From assembly GCA_033064195.1 (NCBI GenBank), contig JARBJD010000111.1:62001-126000 (forward strand): a DNA stretch of 64,000 nucleotides, read 5' to 3'. Below are positions 57,401 to 64,000 of the stretch, piece by piece. The number at the start of each line of letters is the position of its first letter. Position 1 is the first letter of the stretch. A program made the translations under genes and the position numbers. This stretch comes from Blattamonas nauphoetae (taxonomy: Eukaryota > Preaxostyla > Oxymonadida). A model generated the notes under the pieces. It had not been told where the DNA came from. It worked only from the letters and a program-made list of their open reading frames with translations, and did no database searches.

Positions 57401-58931
57401 TTCAAGGGTATGTCCAGTGAAACTCACAAAGTTTGGGAATTCCGACTCATATCCTGTGATGATCGGAAATACGAGCTGGAACATCGATGCAATATCAGAA
57501 GTCGACATAGATGAGGCGAGGGATTCAATGCATGAAGCAAGGCCGATCATCGCACAGTAGTACGCCTTCCAATTTAACTTCTCTGTCGTCAGAATCATTC
57601 CGATCATTGGGAAGATTGTTTTCTTGGCGGTTGTTGCTGAAACAGCTGAACAGTATTTGATGAGTGCGCTTTGGCAACAGCTTTTGATGTCGGTCGTGTC
57701 CTCCTCGTTGACAGGATGGTACGCTTGGTCTTCATCCACTTCGTCAAACTCCATCATGAAAAGGAGAACTGTCCTGATAAAGAGGTCATCAAAGCCATTG
57801 AGCTTTTGTATATGCGTTTTGTTTGGAGACAACGTACCAGCAACGAATCCGAGAGCGATCTTTCTGAGGTCGATGGGATATGTGTGATTCAGAGTCAGAT
57901 CTGAAGTGTAGGCTGTTGTAAAGGTGATATTTGGATTGGATATGATGCTGATAAGACCTTGTAGCAATTCATCCAGAATGTTAGCGAAGAAACTTGGATT
58001 TGCATCTTGAATCTTCGAGAAGCGCTCAAGAATAGTAACACAATCGTCGTACAGTCGGTTGGATAAATAGAAAGAAAATGTCTGGATTGGTGAGGAAAAG
58101 TGAAGAAAAGACTTCGAGGCATTTAGAGGAGAGTTTTTTGACTTTCGCCAATTTTCCCTTGTAATTTGAACAAAAGACCAATAGGGACTTTATCAAGGTA
58201 AATCCCTGGAGAGGAATCTGGTGGTTGATATGAGAAAGGTGAGAGATGACAAACTCTTGCACTGGTGCGATCGCTAAGAGCTTCACGAGTGATGGACAGA
58301 ATTGGGTCAAAAAGTGACTCAATCCCCTCGGGACAATCAACCAAAATTTCGGAAAAGATGACCAAAACGCCTTCTCTGAGGAGGGGACTCGTTGATTTGC
58401 ACCATTCGCCAAGAATGGGGAGGATTTCTGGCCACGAACGATTCGGTTGTTCTACGGTTATAAACTATGTACAAATGCAAAAAAGGATACCAGCACTGAT
58501 TTCGAGTGATTGGATGATTAGTTCCGAAAGGCAATACGCAATGTTGCGGATTGACTGAGGGGAGATGTCTGTTCGCTGGATTGCGTTTGTAAGACTTATC
58601 TTCATTTGTGTAAAAGTCGCATCAGAGATAGTGGTGAGAAAATTGAGACTGTGATCGTATGGGACGAGAGACTTTTTGAGTTGAATCGGAATAAAGGAGA
58701 GGATCTGATTGATGGTTAATCAAGACCACAAGAGAAAACTATGGTATCAGGGAGACAAATTGGACATACAACAGGATCAGTGCTCGTTTCGAGTAACTGC
58801 ATGAAGATTATGACATAACTGTCCCTGTCCTGACTGTAAAAAGTTGCCAGCGTCGATTCCGCTTGTTTGATGAGATTTGTATCAGGAACTTGTGTTTGGA
58901 GTATTAAATTGTGGATTATTTGAATATTCAT
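54467..58931 (-). CDS. IPO5: Importin-5/Kap121-type karyopherin beta
   Basis: Nuclear import receptor built of HEAT repeats. The first exon (MNIQIIHNLILQTQVPDTNL, then IKQAESTLATFYSQDRDSYV) has the QAE-TL--FY start of karyopherins. Exon 2 continues ILSFIPIQLKKSLVPYDHSL and SIRNIAYCLSELIIQSLE; exon 3 reads NRSWPEILPILGEWCKSTSP, LLREGVLVIFSEILVDCPEG. The main exon (54467 to about 57967) contains AKKTIFPMIGMILTTEKLNW then KAYYCAMIGLASCIE, the counterpart of the IPO5 block [20 protein letters not shown], and later RQSALTLLTSYASTLQHSFI, DYVPLCYTVVLNVMRE. These, and an acidic loop before the conserved block (FDEVDEDQAYHPVNEEDTTD), place it with IPO5/RanBP6/Kap121 rather than importin-beta1 or transportin. 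It ends RQTLLLTLFSG. Four or more short introns lie between 57900 and 58790; the larger exon is uninterrupted. Confidence 0.87.
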
Positions 58932-59195
58932 TTGGAACAGAATGATTTGTTAGATTGGTTGGTCTTAATTCCCTGCGAGTAAATCCCATTAGCTCGAAAC
59001 CAAAAAAGGCTGAGTATTTGCAAACGAATTGAGAACACTATGGAATGTATCGTTCGCATATTTCGATCTTTGTCGAGTTTTGATGAATTTGTCTGTGTCG
59101 TTTCATTATTTTTCCAGAAAGCAAACATGACTCAAATGTCGACTTGGTGGTCGATAACATAATCAGAAAGAATCATGAAGCAAGTTCGTGAAATG

Positions 59196-62100
59196 TCACT
59201 CAGGGATAGGAGATTCCGCATCCTCTTTATCCAGAAATTCGACCGAGTCGTGAGACATTGAGTCATCACTGTTCAGAACATCTTCACTGTCAGAGTCCTC
59301 ACTACTGACGATTCGAGCGTGAACAGGTGGAGATGAGGCCGGAGAGAATTGAGGAGACGAAGCTTGTCTATCCACAAGATGGTTGAGAAAAGGAAAGGGA
59401 CACACGGATTCTGGATGACTTCATCGGGAGGATCTTCGATAAGTTCATCGACAGGAAATGACTGCAAAATATGGACGGACCCTGCCATGCTGTGAGGAGA
59501 TCGAAGAGAGAAAGATGCACACCTATTTTGGTCGACGGTGATGGGATGAACGGTGTTGATTGCCTTGTAAGGAATGACACGACTATACCGGTTGGGCATA
59601 AACGAGAAGAGGAGAGCGTCCGTCTCATCACGCACCCCAAGTCCTCCGTCTGGGAGAAACAGAGATGGGAGATGGGAGTGATGGGGGGTGATTGAGGGAG
59701 TGTCCATCGACGAAGAATCGATCGGTTGGCACGACGAGAGCGAGCGGATCTTCCGGTTGAGACAGGACGAGCAGCAATACGATGGGAAGAAGAGGAGGAG
59801 AAAAATGGCAACGACCCCAGCTCCGAAGAAACAGAAGAACAAGCAAAGGAAGCGGGACCAATTGAAAAGGAGAAATTGCGAGAACGGAATCGTCACAGAG
59901 GCAGAAGTAATCACAACAAAAGAGCTTGAGAGTGCCGAAGACATCGAAAGTTGGGGAGAGGAGAAGGTGTGATGGTTGATTGACGGGATAAGATCCTTCA
60001 TCGGTTTCTGGTAGCCCGGCAAGTTGAGGGCGAGGACATTTCCCTGGTCAGCAACACATCCTGAGAACGTGAGGAACGAGAGACTGAATTGAGGATTGAT
60101 GGCTCTGACGGTGACGTACCCAAATCCGCCCACTGTTGATTTGAGTCGCGGCGACTTTTTGAACCCACAGTTGGTGACTGTGACGTGGTCGATGTTCACC
60201 ATGGAATTATCGACGGACAGGTTCAGGACAGCCCCTGATGAGTTTCTTACACTCGCAGGGACATCCGATTTTGGGAGATCAACCCACAATTCAGAGAATG
60301 TGGATTCCAACAGATTAAAAGAGCCAGTGCACGTGATCGAAAAAAATGAGGTTGATTCTGAGAGAGTGGAATCCTCCAACGTGAGTTTCGTTATGATTGT
60401 GGAGATTGTATTCAGACACCGAACGATGGGGAATCCGATGTGCAGAGACGAGAAGTGGCAAGTGTGAAGTTCCATGAGGGTCTTTCCGGTGGACGATATG
60501 ATGGCAGGTTCATACGGAGATGCGTCGTTGGCTGGTTTGGAATCGGAGCTTGTCAATCCATTCAGAACCAGCTTTATCGCCCTGAATGTGCAGCTATCCA
60601 ATTTGAAGAGAGGGGTGTGGAGAACGAATGGCTTGTTGAACGAGAAATCATTAAGTATGACTCGGGAATCAACGGCAGTACAGAAGGAATAATGGAGAGC
60701 ACCAACCAGGAAGAAGAATGTTGTTGATTGGAGGTGCATGGACGAGTCTGACAGATCAAAAAGTGTTTTATATCCGGTTGATGGAAACTCATCATTTTCG
60801 CTGACGTGGACAAAAAGATTCAGACCCGTGAACGAGCTTGAGTGGGAGAGAGTAATGAATCCTTTGTTTTGGTCCGCTTCTGTCATTTTGTCCTTTTCAG
60901 TATGTGAAATGACAGAGATCACAACAATCGCAATCCCACTTCCCGACTGGATCGACAGATGTGAAGAAGCGTAGTCAAGACTTTGGTTCAACGTCGTACT
61001 GCCATTCACAGTAAAGGTGAGGTCTGGGCCAATCATGACTGGTCGACGGTGCGAATCTGGAGAATTCTCTTCTGTCAAGTAGAGCGAAAAAGGGTAATGG
61101 ATGGAGAGACACGGGAAGGTGGGGCTTCCACAGCCAAATCCGTCGACACCTGTGTTTGAGATGCAGACGTTTTCTTTTGGAATTTCGATGAGGAGCGGCA
61201 TGGCTGATTTGACGATATTCGGACCAGTCTCTACTGTGTACGAGATCGACGAGAATGTGAACGACGGAAACGAGAAATTGGGGAAGAAGATGGAGTGCTT
61301 GATCACAACCTCCTTTGCGAGGTAGAAGTGAATCACTTGGGATCGAGAATGCATCAGAGAACGACAGTCAGAAAATGTGCACTGCGAAAACGAACAAGTC
61401 GATTCTACGTGTTGAATGGTGACAAAGGCAGCCGACGAAAATTGGTCGAGGTTCTGGATCATGGTGAAAGAGCACAGGACGACCTCGGCGATGGCGTTAT
61501 GTTTAAGCTCCAAGTTGAGGACAGTGCCGTTGTGTTTTGATGAATTGAAATTGGTGAAGCTCGAAGACGACAACAGCAACTTCTGGAATCCAGAATGAGC
61601 CGAATCATCAAAACCCAAGGTGAATGCCATGAACGACGATCCTTGATCAATTGACGTGTGGTTGGCAAAGTCGAGTTGGGCAAGGCGGATGTACGACGGG
61701 TTGCCGGTGAAGAGGGAGAGGTTCGACGGAGCCAAGACTGTGTACGGGGCTTGTTCTTCCAAGAGAGCGAAGGAGGACCGTTCAATAACGACACGACCGC
61801 CCTCAACGAGCAGAAAGGGCGTGTTTTGGATCACTTGATTGAAGCAGATAGACTCAACTTCGTTTTCGAATGTCGCTTCAGTGAGGACTAGATCGCCCGT
61901 GGACTTGACGAAGAAAATGTAGTTCTGGAAGGAAACTCCCTCTTGTGAATATCCAATTTTGCGTGTAAAACGGAGCTTGAACCCTGTAAATTTCCCTTCA
62001 ACTGTAATGTGGAACGTTGATTCGAGGTTTTGGCTACACGTGAAATCGTGATTTCTGTGGGATGGAATGAACACTGATGAGAAAATGTAGAAAGCACACA

Positions 62101-63823
62101 AATGCCCCATAATGTACAATACAACACCTTGAGGCATGGCGAGAGTATTTATCTCCTCCTGGTGCATGTGGAGGATGGTGAAGTAAGGGATATCATATGA
62201 CTGAGAATGCCTGAGTGTGAGAATCACATAACTGCCGAACATGGAAGAGAAATATTCATACGAGATGGTAAGACATTTGTTTCGTTCGTCGAAGCCACAG
62301 TCTGGAGAATCGTTGCCATCACGTCCAATTTGAATGATTGTTGGTACCGTCGACAAAAGATCTTCCTGGAAATATAGTTGCACAGTTGAGAAAAATAAGT
62401 GAAGTCTTCAAAAAGAGGAGACCTGTTCTTCATCAGAGAGATGATCACAGAAAAGTCGATGACGTCTCGAGGTTGATCGAACATATTCAAACATATTGCG
62501 GATGTCCACCTTCCGATATTGAGAGAAACCTTTGAGAAAGACGTCATTTCCACGGAACAGAAGAGGATCATCGCTGATAATCGAGAAACATGAATTTTGA
62601 TAAAAAGATGTGTTTGTGAGAGTGAATGGCTTTGAACCAGTATTTTGTGCGTGAACCATATCTGCGCTAATTTGGATGAAAATTCCACCACACTCTTCTT
62701 GAGCCACACATCGCCCGACTTGTAAGTTCTGAAGCGATATTTCTCCGCACTCCGAGAGAAAAAGTGCTCCGGCATGGGTGCCAACGCAACTGGTTAACCA
62801 TAAATCTGACAAAATGTTGAGAAAGAAATCCAAACCGTGCAACGACACCGATCCAGCGCCGGAAATGAAGACAGCGCCTCCATCGCTCGGGGAATCTGCT
62901 CTGCAGCTTTCAAAACGACATCCCGATATTGAAACTGTGTGGTCTTTGGAGACAAAGGAGACTGACAATCCACCGCCGTTATTGGAATTGATACAATCCC
63001 TCCAATAGCATCGTGTGAATGAACAACTTTCTGAGAAGTCACTGAGCTCGACTGCCTTGGAAAATATCTCATCGGTATAGTCGGCCGTAAATGATGTGTT
63101 TGAGAAGCGAGACGAAAACTGGTTAGATATCGACATGCAGAGGTAGCTTTGAAAGAGATTTGTGACGTTCTGGAAGATAGAATTTGACACAAAGAGAGAT
63201 AATGGAATCTTTTGAGATGTAGAACTGCGCTCAGGAGAGAAAGATGATTTTTGGTTCAAAAAAGTACACTCTTGAACAGAAATTGCGATATTACCAGGGA
63301 GAAGTGAATGCAAGTTGCTTTGCCGACACTCCGAGAATTCAACGAAACAAAGAACAACCGAACTTTCGATTGAGTCAGGACTAGATAAAGATTCGAAGCC
63401 ACAAGAGGATGTGAATTTGGAGGAGATGATTGTGACTGATGACGATGCAACATGGAACATTGGTTGAGATACGTGAATGAAAAAATGAATTTCTTGCAGA
63501 AATAGGGTGGAATTTTGTTTGAGATCAAACAGTTGAGGAGAATACGTAACAACTGAAAGTGATGAGAGATGCACAGATGAATTAACGAGGTTCAGGGAGC
63601 CAGTTGGTGTGTTTATCAATGAAGTGGATTCATTAATACCAAAAAGGGAAGAGTCTTTGTTTTGAAGAGTAAGAGAAGAGGATATGTAGGCGACATTCAT
63701 GATTACATTTGTGTCAATGTGATTGTTGTCAGAAGGACCATCAAAGTTGGAAAGAAAGAGAGTAAGATCTTGATGGAATGAAGAAAGCGAGAGGGTGATT
63801 ATTTGGAAGAGGAGGAGAATCAT
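59196..63823 (-). CDS. Secreted/membrane-anchored right-handed beta-helix protein
   Basis: About 1500 aa. MILLLFQIITLSLSSFHQ is a signal peptide. The ectodomain is S/T/N-rich with many short beta-strand/asparagine-ladder repeats (SVTIISSKFTSS, VSISGCRFESCRADSPSDGG, GAVFISGAGSVSLHGLDFF) typical of parallel beta-helix/pectin-lyase folds, plus numerous N-glycosylation sequons. Two copies of a Cys motif recur: GRDGNDSPDCGFDERNKC-LTISY and GVDGFGCGSPTFPC-LSIHY, resembling the 'DG--CG---PC-SI--A' motif of outer-surface beta-helix proteins. One transmembrane segment (FLCLFFCFFGAGVVAIFLLL) is followed by a cytoplasmic tail ending in an acidic Ser/Asp stretch (SSEDSDSEDVLNSDDS). Introns: one after DHLSDEEQ (about 62366-62421, in phase) and one near 59366-59399 before the tail. 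It is probably a cell-surface recognition or adhesion protein; ligand unknown. Large families of such proteins occur in anaerobic flagellates, which I recall but could not check. Confidence 0.85.
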
Positions 63824-64000
63824 GAAAGCGAAGTGATGGGTATGATCAAGCTTTCAATTCCGTCCCTCAATATGTCTTCGTTTGAATTTGTATTTATCCA
63901 CCATCAATTCGCAGTACTTTTTTCTTGAGCAATCATCAACAGAACATCCTTGAATACCCTATTCACTTCAACACATTTTCTACTCGTAATGACGATAGCA

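Noticed and set aside
59471-61891. Plus-strand ORFs within the beta-helix gene
   Set aside because: Short, many, and opposite to a continuous 1000-codon frame with signal, helix repeats and membrane span.
1-64000. Transposons, virus-like elements, CRISPR arrays, tRNA or rRNA genes
   Set aside because: Looked for terminal repeats, polymerase, integrase or capsid-like motifs, repeat-spacer arrays and tRNA B-box words; none convincing.

Overview
The window is a compact, intron-containing eukaryotic nuclear region with genes on both strands and mostly 50-400 bp between them. The organism is most likely an anaerobic, flagellated protist. A multi-cluster [FeFe] hydrogenase points to anaerobic energy metabolism. 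An RIIa/ropporin-like protein, an Sfi1-type centrin-binding protein, a TBC1D31-like protein and several coiled-coil proteins point to basal bodies and flagella. Very short introns and a large beta-helix surface protein suggest a metamonad, with an oxymonad/Preaxostyla relative as my best guess. That placement is inference; no rRNA is present to test it.

Layout, left to right: a truncated coiled-coil gene (<1-1683, -); WASH-complex subunit FAM21 (1839-5632, +); a GA-rich minisatellite (about 5743-5907) running into the 3' end of an Sfi1-like gene (5881-8070, -); a large coiled-coil protein (8396-12301, -); the spliceosomal helicase Prp2/DHX16 (12433-15986, -); an RIIa-domain axonemal-type protein (16041-16882, +); histone H3 (17062-17472, -); F-actin capping protein beta (17808-18837, -); V-ATPase subunit G (18990-19581, +); RNA polymerase subunit RPB8 (19981-20617, +); a spastin/fidgetin-like MIT-AAA ATPase (20697-22753, -); a TBC1D31-like protein (22952-25489, -); a long disordered protein (25636-28828, -); AP-4 beta (29000-31794, -); the [FeFe] hydrogenase (31793-33497, +); a giant TRRAP/Tra1 homologue (33712-51611, +) whose main exon alone is 17.8 kb; an SRP (7SL) RNA gene (about 52349-52647, +); a P/Q/T-rich protein (53201-54033, +); importin-5/Kap121 (54467-58931, -); and a secreted or membrane-anchored beta-helix protein (59196-63823, -).

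The genes are mostly unrelated housekeeping functions, with three themes. Membrane traffic and endosomal actin: FAM21, its binding partner capping protein, AP-4 beta, V-ATPase G and SRP RNA. Gene expression: DHX16, RPB8, H3, TRRAP and importin-5. Flagellum/centrosome/microtubule: the Sfi1-like, RIIa, TBC1D31-like and MIT-AAA genes and probably the coiled-coil genes. I found no transposon, virus-like element, CRISPR array, tRNA or rRNA.

The least expected observations are the SRP RNA, recognised from its helix 6 and helix 8 signatures inside a stretch that otherwise yields only meaningless antisense ORFs; in-frame introns of 28-33 nt; a probable GC-AG intron in FAM21; AP-4 beta and hydrogenase genes whose start codons touch; and a TRRAP about half again longer than the human or yeast protein. 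Exon joins were worked out by eye from reading frame, GT/AG signals and family conservation, not from RNA data.
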